DNA of 64,000 nucleotides. It comes from JABCYV01 sp963696025 (GTDB lineage: Bacteria > Acidobacteriota > Terriglobia > Terriglobales > Acidobacteriaceae). The notes under the pieces were generated by a model. The model searched no databases and was not told the origin of the DNA. It saw nothing but the letters and a program-made list of their open reading frames with translations. The translations under genes and the position numbers were made by a program. Positions 56,779-64,000 of the stretch are shown here, in pieces; the stretch's first letter is position 1, and each line of letters opens with the position of its first letter. The DNA is taken from positions 248,001-312,000 of the forward strand of contig CAVOII010000012.1 in the NCBI GenBank assembly GCA_963696025.1. The letters run 5' to 3'.

Positions 56779-57723
56779 TTACAGAATCTTCTTCCCGAAC
56801 GCGGAAAGTGTGAGTTCTACTGCCAGATCCGCGGTACGGTTATGCTCGTCGATCACCGGATTCACTTCAACGATTTCGAAACTCAGCATGCGGCCGTGAT
56901 CGGCGATGATCTCCATTGCCAGATGAGCTTCGCGATAAGTTGCCCCGCCACGGACGGGCGTGCCCACGCCGGGAGCATCCTCGGGGTCAACCCAGTCCAT
57001 GTCGAGCGAAACGTGGTAACCGGCGGTGCCGCGTCCGGCCATGCGGAGGGCTTCTTCCATGATGGTGCGCATGCCACGCTCGTCGATGTCGCGCATGGTG
57101 AAGACTTCGATGCCTGCCCGGCGCACGTTTTCCTTTTCGATGGCGTCGATGTCGCGGACGCCGACCAGCACGCAGTTTTCCGGCTTCACCTTGGGCGAGA
57201 AGTCGAATATATTCGCGAGCTCGGCCGGTCCAAGACCCATGATTGCGGCCAACGGCATTCCGTGGACATTGCCGCTGGGCGAACTCTCGGGTGTGTTGAT
57301 GTCGGTGTGAGCGTCAATCCAGATCAGGCCGACTTTCTGGTTCTGACGTCGGTAGAACTCGGCGACTCCGGCGACAGTGCCGGCGGCGACCGAATGATCG
57401 CCACCCAGCACCACCGGCACTTTTCCAGCTTCCAGCGTCTTCAACACGAGGTCGGCATGCTTGGTGCACATCGCGGTAATTTCTTTCAGATACTTGGCGC
57501 GCGGATCGCCTTCGGACTTCTGCTCAGCGATGGCGACGGCAATGTTTCCGGCGTCTTCGACAACGTGTCCCAGCGCTTCCAACCTGGCTTCGAGCCCGGC
57601 GACGCGCACGGCCGACGGCCCCATGTCCACCCCACGACGGGACTGCCCAAGGTCGAGCGGCACGCCGATGACCCGAATCTTCCTTGGTGTGATGCTGGAA
57701 AATGATGCTGTAGTTTGCGTCAT
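56779..57723 (-). CDS. rocF: Arginase / agmatinase-family ureohydrolase (arginase)
   Basis: A 314-residue manganese enzyme converting arginine to ornithine and urea. The start IRVIGVPLDLGQSRRGVDMG, PSAVRVAGLEARLEALGH is arginase-type rather than agmatinase. Metal ligands: VVLGGDHSVAAG (His), LIWIDAHTDINTPESSPSGN (Asp-His-Asp), HVSLDMDWVDPEDAPGVGTP (Asp, Asp) and the Glu in SFEIVEVNPVIDEHNRTADL. Complete, apparently monocistronic. Confidence 0.94.
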   Translation of the reverse strand: MTQTTASFSSITPRKIRVIGVPLDLGQSRRGVDMGPSAVRVAGLEARLEALGHVVEDAGNIAVAIAEQKSEGDPRAKYLKEITAMCTKHADLVLKTLEAGKVPVVLGGDHSVAAGTVAGVAEFYRRQNQKVGLIWIDAHTDINTPESSPSGNVHGMPLAAIMGLGPAELANIFDFSPKVKPENCVLVGVRDIDAIEKENVRRAGIEVFTMRDIDERGMRTIMEEALRMAGRGTAGYHVSLDMDWVDPEDAPGVGTPVRGGATYREAHLAMEIIADHGRMLSFEIVEVNPVIDEHNRTADLAVELTLSAFGKKIL

Positions 57724-57732
57724 AAATGCCCG

Positions 57733-58170
57733 CTAGCGTTTGGATTCGTTATTCACCGCTGAGTTCGCCGAGAACGCCGAGCCAGGAAATTCATTAACAA
57801 TTCTCTTTAAGCCATCCTTCAGCATGCGAGAGTGAAAATTAATCAACAACCCTACTCTCCTTCCGGAAATCCGGAGATAGGAAAATTGTGCGTCGTGAAT
57901 TGGCGTAAGGTGTTCGACCGCTTTGATCTCGACGATGACAGAATCCTCGACAACTAAATCCAACCGGTAGCCACAGTCAAAATTGATGTCTTTGTAAACG
58001 ACCGGCAGGGGTTTTTGCTCTTCGACCTTCAAACCCAGTTGTCGCAATTCAAAAGCCAGGCACGCCCCGTACGCCGATTCCAGAAGCCCTGGTCCTACCG
58101 TTTTGTGCACCTCGATTGCAGCTCCGATGACGCGGCGCGTGATCAGATCGAACTTGTCTTTTTCTTCCAT
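57733..58170 (-). CDS. GxxExxY-family protein (PD-(D/E)XK nuclease fold)
   Basis: A 145-residue protein: RVIGAAIEVHKTVGPGLLES, AYGACLAFELRQLGLKVEEQ has the G-x2-E-x2-Y motif (GPGLLESAY). FDCGYRLDLVVEDSVIVEIK, AVEHLTPIHDAQFSYLRIS carries the Asp and Glu-x-Lys of the nuclease-like core. Family function unknown. The C-terminus (SAFSANSAVNNESKR) and the 5' flank are written by inverted copies of the same GCCGAGAACGC sequence, so gene and flanks look like one mobile unit. Confidence 0.88.
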   Translation of the reverse strand: MEEKDKFDLITRRVIGAAIEVHKTVGPGLLESAYGACLAFELRQLGLKVEEQKPLPVVYKDINFDCGYRLDLVVEDSVIVEIKAVEHLTPIHDAQFSYLRISGRRVGLLINFHSRMLKDGLKRIVNEFPGSAFSANSAVNNESKR

Positions 58171-58206
58171 TCCTCGGCGTTCTCAGCGTGCTCGGCGGTT
58201 TAAGAA
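57749..58206. repeat. Inverted flanking repeats of the GxxExxY gene
   Basis: Left 57751-57782: CACCGCTGAGTTCGCCGAGA-ACGCCGAG. Right 58170-58196, reverse complement: ACCGCCGAGCACGCTGAGAA-CGCCGAG. About 27 bp with four mismatches, facing each other across the gene, at the gene's own ends. Confidence 0.65.
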
Positions 58207-58210
58207 GATT

Positions 58211-59536
58211 TCAGGGATAGAGCCTATGCAGCATCCTGGGAAACGGGATTGTTTCTCGCACGTGCTCCAGCCCGCAGATCCAAGACACGGCGCGTTCAAT
58301 CCCCATGCCGAAGCCGCTGTGTGGAACGCTGCCATATTTCCGCAAATCCAAATACCACTTGAACGCCTCTTCCGGCAGGCCGTGCTCGTGAATTCTCTTC
58401 ACCAGCAGATCGTAAGACGCCGTGCGCTGCGAGCCACCGATGATCTCCCCGTAGCCTTCGGGCGCGAGCACATCCACGCACAGCGCCAGGTCAGGACGCT
58501 CAGGGTCAGGCTCCATATAGAAGGCCTTCACCTTCGCAGGATAGCGATGCACCATGACTGGCTTCTCAAATTGTGAGGAAATATATGTCTCGTCGGGAGA
58601 GCCTAAGTCTCCGCCCCACTCGAAATTGTTTTCGAGCGCGCCTTTGGCATGGGCCTCCTGCAGCATTTTCACGGCATCATCGTAAGTAATGCGCGGAAAC
58701 GGAGCTTCGATCTTTTCCAGTTTCGCTACATCCCGTCCAATCGTTTGCAGATCACCGCGCCGCCGCTCCAGGCAGCGTTTCACGACAAAGCTGATCAGGC
58801 TTTCCGCGAGTTCCATCAGGTCGTCGAGGGTAGCGTAGGCGATCTCGGGCTCGACCATCCAAAATTCGGTCAAGTGTCGGCGGGTTTTCGATTTCTCGGC
58901 GCGGAAAGTGGGTCCGAAGGAATACACCTTGCCTAGCGCCATGGCAGTGGCTTCAATGTAAAGCTGCCCGGACTGCGTGAGATAGGCTTGTTCTTCGAAA
59001 TAATCCACCGGAAACAGCGTGGTCGTCCCCTCACACGCGGCGGGAGTGAGGATGGGAGGATCGGTGAGGGTGAAGCCGCGCCCATCGAAAAAGTCGCGCG
59101 CGGCTTTGATGATCTCCGCCCGCACTCGCAGAATTGCCGCCTGACGGGGAGTTCGCACCCACAGGTGGCGATGTTCCATTAGAAAATCGACGCCGTGTTC
59201 TTTGAGGGAAATCGGAAAGGGGTCATTGTCGGGGACTCGCTGGACAACCTCGACATTCGAGACGTCAAGCTCGTAACCTCCGGGCGCGCGCTTGTCGGCG
59301 CGAACCTTGGCTTCAACGATGACGCTCGATTCTTGGGTGAGGCTTTTCACGGCGTCGAAGACTTCGGGTGGAACTGCGCTCTTGGGCACGATGCCCTGGA
59401 TCACACCGCTGCCGTCGCGAAATTGCGGAAACAGTAGTTTTCCGCTCTCGCGCAAATTGTAGAGCCAACCGCGAATGGTGACAGTCTGGCCTTCATGCTT
59501 GCCGATATCAGCGATACTGGTTACTGGAGATGACAT
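58211..59536 (-). CDS. asnS: Asparaginyl-tRNA synthetase
   Basis: A 441-residue class II synthetase from ATG 59536 (MSSPVTSIADIGKHEGQTVT); the open frame extends to 59611, but that extension is encoded by the inverted repeat at 59560. N-terminal OB domain VTIRGWLYNLRESGKLLFPQ, FRDGSGVIQGI; class II motif 2 FSFGPTFRAEKSKTRRHLTE, FWMVEPEIAYA-like; motif 3 GFGMGIERAVSWICGLEHVR, ETIPFPR. The PRMLHRLYP ending is AsnRS-like rather than AspRS. Complete. Confidence 0.94.
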   Translation of the reverse strand: MSSPVTSIADIGKHEGQTVTIRGWLYNLRESGKLLFPQFRDGSGVIQGIVPKSAVPPEVFDAVKSLTQESSVIVEAKVRADKRAPGGYELDVSNVEVVQRVPDNDPFPISLKEHGVDFLMEHRHLWVRTPRQAAILRVRAEIIKAARDFFDGRGFTLTDPPILTPAACEGTTTLFPVDYFEEQAYLTQSGQLYIEATAMALGKVYSFGPTFRAEKSKTRRHLTEFWMVEPEIAYATLDDLMELAESLISFVVKRCLERRRGDLQTIGRDVAKLEKIEAPFPRITYDDAVKMLQEAHAKGALENNFEWGGDLGSPDETYISSQFEKPVMVHRYPAKVKAFYMEPDPERPDLALCVDVLAPEGYGEIIGGSQRTASYDLLVKRIHEHGLPEEAFKWYLDLRKYGSVPHSGFGMGIERAVSWICGLEHVRETIPFPRMLHRLYP

Positions 59537-59559
59537 GATTGGACGGCATTTCTTCTTTC

Positions 59560-59636
59560 GATGTAGGCGCGGGCGTCCTCGCCCGTGCTGGGTGTGGTTC
59601 AGCGTGAGCACGGGCGAGGACGCCGGCGCCTACATC
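59560..59636. repeat. Large inverted repeat between asnS and the sugar isomerase
   Basis: Arms of about 30 bp, GATGTAGGCGCGGGCGTCCT-CGCCCGTGCT and AGCACGGGCG-AGGACGCCGGCGCCTACATC, with one mismatch, around a 17-base loop. Its right arm supplies the TAG stop of the isomerase and its left arm lies in the asnS leader. A half copy is at 22099-22130. Confidence 0.85.
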
Positions 59637-60445
59637 AACTTTTCGAATGCTTCCCCCATCTTCTCGATGGGATTAATCTTCTCGTCGGCCTCGATTTCCA
59701 GCAATAACGGTGGTGTGTGCGGGGCTGAGCGCAACAACTCCATCGTCTGCTTCCAGTCGATCGATCCTTTCCCAGGCCACAGATGCGAGTCCCGGTCCCC
59801 AGCATTGTCGTGAATGTGAGTGGAGCGAACGTAACTCTTCAGAATCTCGAATGCCTCCGACACATTGCTCATGATGTGGGCGTGACCCACATCAAAGCAG
59901 ACTCCAACATCGTCAAAGTGCGAAGTGTGGATAAATTCGACTAGTCTGTCCGGGGTGGAAAGTTCATTGGGAATGTTCTCCAGCAGGATGCGAACCCCGA
60001 GCGGCTTGGCAAATGCACGCAGGTGCTCGACTGACGTCATCGCCGCCTCGAACTTCCGGTCGTCGAATGACTCCCCACCGGTTCCCAAATGCTGCACCAG
60101 AAAACGAAATGGAATCTGCTCCGCCAATTCCAAGGCTCGCTTGATCTCATCCATGGCTTCAATCCGATGCGCGCGGTCAGTCGCGGCGACGTTCACGGGC
60201 GGAGCGCCGGCGCGTCCCGACTCGTAGTCCGCATGCATGGGTGAATGTACGGAATTCAGCGGAATATTGCTGCCGCGAAACCAATCCGCGATCTCGCGCA
60301 CATGTTGCTTGCGGTTCGCGTAGTCGAGATGTTGGCGAGCAGCGAATATCTCGATGGCTTGAGCGCCACCTCGGACTAGCCCATCCAGGAGCCCGGGGTG
60401 CAGGCGCTCCTTCACGTATACAAGAGTTGACATCGCCTTCTGCAT
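59630..60445 (-). CDS. Sugar phosphate isomerase/epimerase (AP-endonuclease-2 TIM barrel)
   Basis: A 271-residue TIM-barrel protein of the xylose-isomerase-like/AP_endonuc_2 family. GLLDGLVRGGAQAIEIFAAR, IPLNSVHSPMHADYESGRAG, IPFRFLVQHLGTGGESFDDR, VRILLENIPNELSTPDRLVE (metal Glu), VGVCFDVGHAHIMSNVSEAF (Asp and His ligands), SYVRSTHIHDNAGDRDSHLW (His) and PPLLLEIEA (last Glu). Substrate unknown. The stop codon is part of the large inverted repeat; the last coding residues are KLM. Confidence 0.87.
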   Translation of the reverse strand: MQKAMSTLVYVKERLHPGLLDGLVRGGAQAIEIFAARQHLDYANRKQHVREIADWFRGSNIPLNSVHSPMHADYESGRAGAPPVNVAATDRAHRIEAMDEIKRALELAEQIPFRFLVQHLGTGGESFDDRKFEAAMTSVEHLRAFAKPLGVRILLENIPNELSTPDRLVEFIHTSHFDDVGVCFDVGHAHIMSNVSEAFEILKSYVRSTHIHDNAGDRDSHLWPGKGSIDWKQTMELLRSAPHTPPLLLEIEADEKINPIEKMGEAFEKLM

Positions 60446-60495
60446 AATTCATCAAACCGCTGAACGTCGTTCCAGTGGACCTTCGCCTACACTAT

Positions 60496-62259
60496 CTAGA
60501 AACCTACAGCCTTTCCATTGTGGCGCTCGTCGCTTGCGCCCAGACGTTCTCCTGTCTTCAGATCGATCGCAATGCACTGGCCATCACTCCAGTAGGGCTC
60601 CCAAGTCCCAGTTTCCACTACACCGAATTCGACCTTATGCCCCATCTGCCCCAGCAATCTGACCGCATCGGGAGAGAACCATTGTTCAACATGCACCTCG
60701 TCGGGCAGCCATTGATGGTGGAAGCGCGGCGCGTTCACCGCTTCCTGAATGCTCATGCCGAAGTCCACCACACCCATGAGGATATTCGCAACGGTGCTGA
60801 TAATCTGCGAGCCACCCGGAGAGCCCAGCACGAGAAACAACTTTCCGTCTTTGAGCACGATCGTCGGAGTCATGGACGAGAGTGGCCGCTTTCTTGGCCG
60901 GATGGCATTAGCCGGTCCCTGGATCAAGCCGTAGCCGTTGGGGGCACCTGGTTTAGAGGCGAAGTCGTCCATTTCATCATTCAACAGAAAACCCAGGCCG
61001 CCCGCAGTCACCCGCGATCCGAAGTCGTCATTCAGTGTGGTGGTCACTGCCACTGCGTTTCCGTCAGGATCAACCACGGAGTAGTGCGTGGTGTGCGGTG
61101 GCTCCCGTACCGCAACCGGTTGCGGATGTATCCGGGCATACTGTTCAAGCTGATTGAATACCGCTGGCCGCCTCAATTCTTTACTGACGCTGGCGTGAGC
61201 GGGATCAATCGACTCTCGCCATGCGGAGGCATATTTCTTGTCGATGAGCGGGGCCACCGGAATATTGGCGAAGTCGGGGTCCCCAAGAAATTCCGCACGA
61301 TCAAAAAATGCGCGGCGGAAGGCTTCCGCTACAAGGTGCACGGCCTGAGCGGAACGGTCTCCGAGTTTGCTGATGTCATACCCTTCCACGATGTTCAGGG
61401 TTTCGATTAGCGCGATTCCACCCGAGGATGGCGGCGGCGCACTGATGACTTCGTACCCGCGATACGTGCCTCGTACTGGCTCGCGCTCTTTTACCTCATA
61501 GTGCGCCAGGTCATCCGCGGTGATGAGTCCTCCACCTTTCTCGACGAATGCCACCAACTCGCGCGCCATGGCTCCATGATAGAAGTCGTCGGGGCTGCTG
61601 GCGATCCGTTCCAGCGTGCGTGCCAGCTCGGGCTGGCGAAGAATCTCGCCCTCTTTGTAGTAGTTACCATCGCGAAGAAATATGTGGCGCGACTCCGGAA
61701 ACTGGGCGAGGTGCTTATCATTTCGAAGATCTTGCGCATCCTCCCAGGCCAGGGGAAATCCGTCACGTGCTAATTTGATGGCCGGCGCGATGACACGATC
61801 GAGTGACAGCTTGCCATATTTCTTCTGCGCATAGACCATGCCCGCCACCGAACCGGGCACACCGATTGACTTGTAACCGACCAAGCTGGCGTCCTCGATT
61901 ACATTGCCCTGCGGGTCGAGGTACATGTTTGCCGTCGCTGCGGCGGGCGCCTTTTCGCGGTAGTCAATGAAGCGAGTCTTGCCATCGGCCATGCGGATGA
62001 GCATGAACCCGCCGCCGCCCAGGTTTCCAGCCTGCGGATACACCACTGCCAGCGCGAAGCCCGTGGCGACTGCCGCGTCTATTGCGTTCCCCCCGGCTTG
62101 CATAATGTCTGCGCCAACACCCGAGGCCAGTTCGTGCACGCTGGCCACAATGGCATGAGAAGCGTGAACTGGGTGAATGGGTGCGCCGAAAACCGGCGCC
62201 GGGCACGCCGGCAGAGCTGCAAGCAGTAGATAAATCAGCAACTTACTTTGGGGTCGCAT
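60496..62259 (-). CDS. ggt: Gamma-glutamyltransferase (Ntn-hydrolase)
   Basis: A 587-residue periplasmic enzyme that hydrolyses or transfers the gamma-glutamyl group of glutathione. Signal LLIYLLLAALPACPAPVFGA; large-subunit GNAIDAAVATGFALAVVYPQ, GNLGGGGFMLIRM and the Arg in FIDYREKAPAAAT. Autocleavage before Thr390 in PHTTHYSVVDPDGNAVAVTT releases the small subunit. The later ANAIRPRKRPLSSMTPTIVL and FLVLGSPGGSQIISTV (GxPGG) are the glutamate-binding motifs. Complete and standalone. Confidence 0.95.
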   Translation of the reverse strand: MRPQSKLLIYLLLAALPACPAPVFGAPIHPVHASHAIVASVHELASGVGADIMQAGGNAIDAAVATGFALAVVYPQAGNLGGGGFMLIRMADGKTRFIDYREKAPAAATANMYLDPQGNVIEDASLVGYKSIGVPGSVAGMVYAQKKYGKLSLDRVIAPAIKLARDGFPLAWEDAQDLRNDKHLAQFPESRHIFLRDGNYYKEGEILRQPELARTLERIASSPDDFYHGAMARELVAFVEKGGGLITADDLAHYEVKEREPVRGTYRGYEVISAPPPSSGGIALIETLNIVEGYDISKLGDRSAQAVHLVAEAFRRAFFDRAEFLGDPDFANIPVAPLIDKKYASAWRESIDPAHASVSKELRRPAVFNQLEQYARIHPQPVAVREPPHTTHYSVVDPDGNAVAVTTTLNDDFGSRVTAGGLGFLLNDEMDDFASKPGAPNGYGLIQGPANAIRPRKRPLSSMTPTIVLKDGKLFLVLGSPGGSQIISTVANILMGVVDFGMSIQEAVNAPRFHHQWLPDEVHVEQWFSPDAVRLLGQMGHKVEFGVVETGTWEPYWSDGQCIAIDLKTGERLGASDERHNGKAVGF

Positions 62260-62387
62260 GAAGATTCATGGCGCGATTGCCTCGCAGCATGGCAGCGGCT
62301 ATCAGGCTCCCGGAACAAGCCCTAGGCAAATCACTGAGGCTAGCCCAAGCGGTTAGGAGAGTCAAATCGGCGCCCGCCTTTCAGCTA

Positions 62388-62777
62388 TCACCTATGAGCT
62401 TTTCTCGTCTGCCGCTTTCTCTTACTTGGCTTCGGAGGTTTGCTTCGGCGTGTGGTGCGGGGAAGCTTCGCGGCCACCATCTCGTACGAGTGCCGGATCA
62501 GGGCTTCCAGTTCCGCTTCGGGTAGTATATCCAGGCGCGCCAACATCACCCACTTGTAGCGCCCTACGTAGGGCGCGGGTGTGATTCCTTCCACTTCAAG
62601 CAACCCAGCAAACGTCTCTGCCGAGGTCTTAAAACAAATTCGCTGCGGCACCGACTCCAAGCTCAGCGTGACAAAGATCTTCTCGCACACCTTGAAACAG
62701 AGAGTTTCGCCCCACTGCAGGTTCTCTTTCGCATTCGGGAAGGAAAGACAATAGCGCCGTAGGGATTCAACGTCCAT
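62388..62777 (-). CDS. MmcQ/YjbR-family protein
   Basis: A 129-residue protein: MDVESLRRYCLSFPNAKENL, QWGETLCFKVCEKIFVTLSL, RICFKTSAETFAGLLEVEGI, PAPYVGRYKWVMLARLDIL and LEALIRHSYEMVAAKLPRT match the MmcQ/YjbR (DUF419) fold. A basic tail of about 20 residues (RRSKPPKPSKRKRQTRKAHR) could contact nucleic acid. Function of the family is not settled. Standalone between ggt and the HtrA gene. Confidence 0.88.
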   Translation of the reverse strand: MDVESLRRYCLSFPNAKENLQWGETLCFKVCEKIFVTLSLESVPQRICFKTSAETFAGLLEVEGITPAPYVGRYKWVMLARLDILPEAELEALIRHSYEMVAAKLPRTTRRSKPPKPSKRKRQTRKAHR

Positions 62778-62833
62778 GGATCAAGAGGACAGTCTGAGGA
62801 AGTGAAAAACCTGCTGCGCACTCGTCCCAGACT

Positions 62834-63973
62834 CTAAACTTGCGTCCGGGCCTCGCCTAAGGTCACGGTGACATCCATCTTCTTTTTTCCGCGATAGATG
62901 GTGATGCGCACGGTGTCCCCAGCCCGGTGATTGTTCATAATTTGGGTGAGATCCTGCTGGTCCTGTACCTTTTGGTCGTCGATGGCGACGATAAGGTCCC
63001 CGCCCAGCATGATCGGGATATTCCCGAGATATGCGCGTTCCGATCCGCCACGCAGGCCAGCTCGGTCTGCCGCGCCTCCCGGCACCACTTGCACAATGAG
63101 CAAGCCATAATCGGCCGCCAAACCCATCTGCTCCGCGAGTTCCGGACTGACGGGGATCGTACGTACGCCTAACGCCGGTCGCCGCACGCTGCCTAATGTG
63201 AGCAAATCATTCAGCACCGCTTTGGCCGTATTGATGGGAATGGCAAAGCCAATTCCAGCGCTTTGTCCCACATTTGACGCGATCATGGTGTTGATGCCAA
63301 TTACTTCTCCATGCCAATTGAGTAGCGGCCCTCCCGAGTTGCCGGGGTTGATGGCGGCGTCGGTCTGGATGGCCTCGTCAATCTTTAGGCCATCGGGTTC
63401 TTGCACAGACCGGATCGAGCTGACGATGCCACTGGTCAGGGTTCCGGAGAGACCAAAGGGATTACCGATGGCATACACTTTCTGACCGACTTGCAAGTGC
63501 CGCGAATCGCCGAGCACCATCGGGGTGAGGCCTGAGGCCTTGATCTGAATCACCGCGAGGTCGTGTGCACGATCGGTGCCGATTACTGTCGCGGGGTACT
63601 TCTTTTGATTGTGCAGAATGACGTCGACTGTCCGAGCCTCCGCGATCACGTGATAGTTGGTCATAATGTGACCGTCTTTGTCGATGATGAATCCGGACCC
63701 TTGGCCCTGCTGCGGAACCAAGCCGTAGAAAAAATCAAACGTCACCGCCTTCGACGTAATATTCACGACCGAATCGATGTTCTTGTGATACACGCTGATA
63801 TTGTTCTGCTCTTCACTGTCGAGCGCGTCACCACCCGCCGCCTCCGTGATCTCCACTTTGTCTTTCTGGCGAATCCAGTCTGCGGGACGTATCAGTCCCG
63901 AACGATAAGTGGTGAAGTAAAAAAATGCGCCGACGATAATCACGGCGAGAAAAATCGGACGTAACACTTTCAT
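62834..63973 (-). CDS. HtrA/DegP-type serine protease with PDZ domain
   Basis: A membrane-anchored periplasmic protease from ATG 63973 (a TTG two codons earlier is possible). Anchor VLRPIFLAVIIVGAFFYFTT; trypsin-like domain with His108 in HIMTNYHVIAE, Asp138 in DRAHDLAVIQ and Ser213 in NPGNSGGPLLN; one C-terminal PDZ domain (LGVRTIPVSPELAEQMGLAA, VVPGGAADRAGLRGG, GGDLIVAIDDQKVQDQQDL). One PDZ and an uncleaved anchor make it DegS/HhoB-like in layout. Upstream sequence is cut by the window edge 27 bases beyond the start. Confidence 0.94.
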   Translation of the reverse strand: MKVLRPIFLAVIIVGAFFYFTTYRSGLIRPADWIRQKDKVEITEAAGGDALDSEEQNNISVYHKNIDSVVNITSKAVTFDFFYGLVPQQGQGSGFIIDKDGHIMTNYHVIAEARTVDVILHNQKKYPATVIGTDRAHDLAVIQIKASGLTPMVLGDSRHLQVGQKVYAIGNPFGLSGTLTSGIVSSIRSVQEPDGLKIDEAIQTDAAINPGNSGGPLLNWHGEVIGINTMIASNVGQSAGIGFAIPINTAKAVLNDLLTLGSVRRPALGVRTIPVSPELAEQMGLAADYGLLIVQVVPGGAADRAGLRGGSERAYLGNIPIMLGGDLIVAIDDQKVQDQQDLTQIMNNHRAGDTVRITIYRGKKKMDVTVTLGEARTQV

Positions 63974-64000
63974 ATTCAAAAACCTGCTGCGACGGATTTC

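Noticed and set aside
56842..57705. 287-residue plus-strand open frame
   Set aside because: Antisense to arginase, His/Asp-rich shadow composition; no independent evidence.
60475..61410. 311-residue plus-strand open frame
   Set aside because: Antisense to ggt in a high-GC region; no motif, no ribosome site, low-complexity composition.
1..64000. tRNA, rRNA and CRISPR features
   Set aside because: Looked for by eye; no cloverleaf with CCA-type ends, no rRNA signature and no regularly spaced repeat array was found. A covariance-model scan would be decisive.

Overview
The window looks like a chromosomal segment of a soil-type Acidobacteriota (Terriglobia / Koribacter-Sulfotelmatobacter-like) genome. 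The case rests on gene content typical of that group: a Pkn2-type kinase with a beta-propeller tail, DUF4397 and DUF4292 lipoproteins, a CarD regulator, GxxExxY and GIY-YIG nucleases and several small exported proteins known mainly from these bacteria. Moderately high GC and many dispersed palindromic intergenic repeats fit the same picture. No tRNA, rRNA, CRISPR array or prophage was seen. I could not run homology searches; family names are from motif reading.

Layout. 1-7.5 kb: partial kinase, MltD-like LysM transglycosylase, a histone-H1-like basic protein, a tiny gene behind a sigma-28-type promoter, then three genes (DUF4397 lipoprotein, Spy/CpxP-like protein, outer-membrane barrel), each preceded by the same 36-bp array of four TTTAC half-sites. 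7.5-13.3 kb: a decaying minus-strand operon (TonB-dependent receptor, YfiR, sensor kinase); the receptor carries an IS110/IS1111-type insertion and a frameshift, and the kinase carries a frameshift. 13.5-16.6 kb: VOC/MarR divergent pair, XRE-S24 repressor with its operator, a phosphatase. 17-26 kb: a 2-oxoacid dehydrogenase module (E2, E1-beta, E1-alpha, lipB, lpdA) with a cytochrome c, then hemB. 26-31 kb: exported protein, isoaspartyl peptidase, VOC protein, CDP-alcohol phosphatidyltransferase, greA. 31-39 kb: carD, AI-2E transporter, ruvX, an IS1182-type element, mltG, DUF4292 lipoprotein, FtsX-like permease, TPR protein. 39-45 kb: Phd/VapC toxin-antitoxin, GT39-like protein, the DUF177-rpmF-plsX-fabD operon. 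45-49.4 kb: tightly overlapped TetR-HlyD-ABC-ABC efflux operon. 49.5-55 kb: several gene remnants around a SAM-I riboswitch that precedes a threonine-synthase-like gene and a ubiquitin-like sulfur carrier ending Gly-Gly-Ala. 55-64 kb: ddl, arginase, GxxExxY protein, asnS, sugar isomerase, gamma-glutamyltransferase, MmcQ/YjbR protein, HtrA protease.

The most promising observations are the triplicated operator array (5821-6714), the riboswitch-controlled ThrC/sulfur-carrier pair (51183-53010), which resembles protein-thiocarboxylate methionine synthesis, the sigma-28-type promoter with an unannotated 56-residue gene (4757-4979), and a palindromic repeat family with conserved ends and hypervariable but self-complementary stems, one copy of which sits in frame inside lipB. 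An unusually high number of genes carry single-base frameshifts; true decay and assembly error cannot be separated from the sequence alone.
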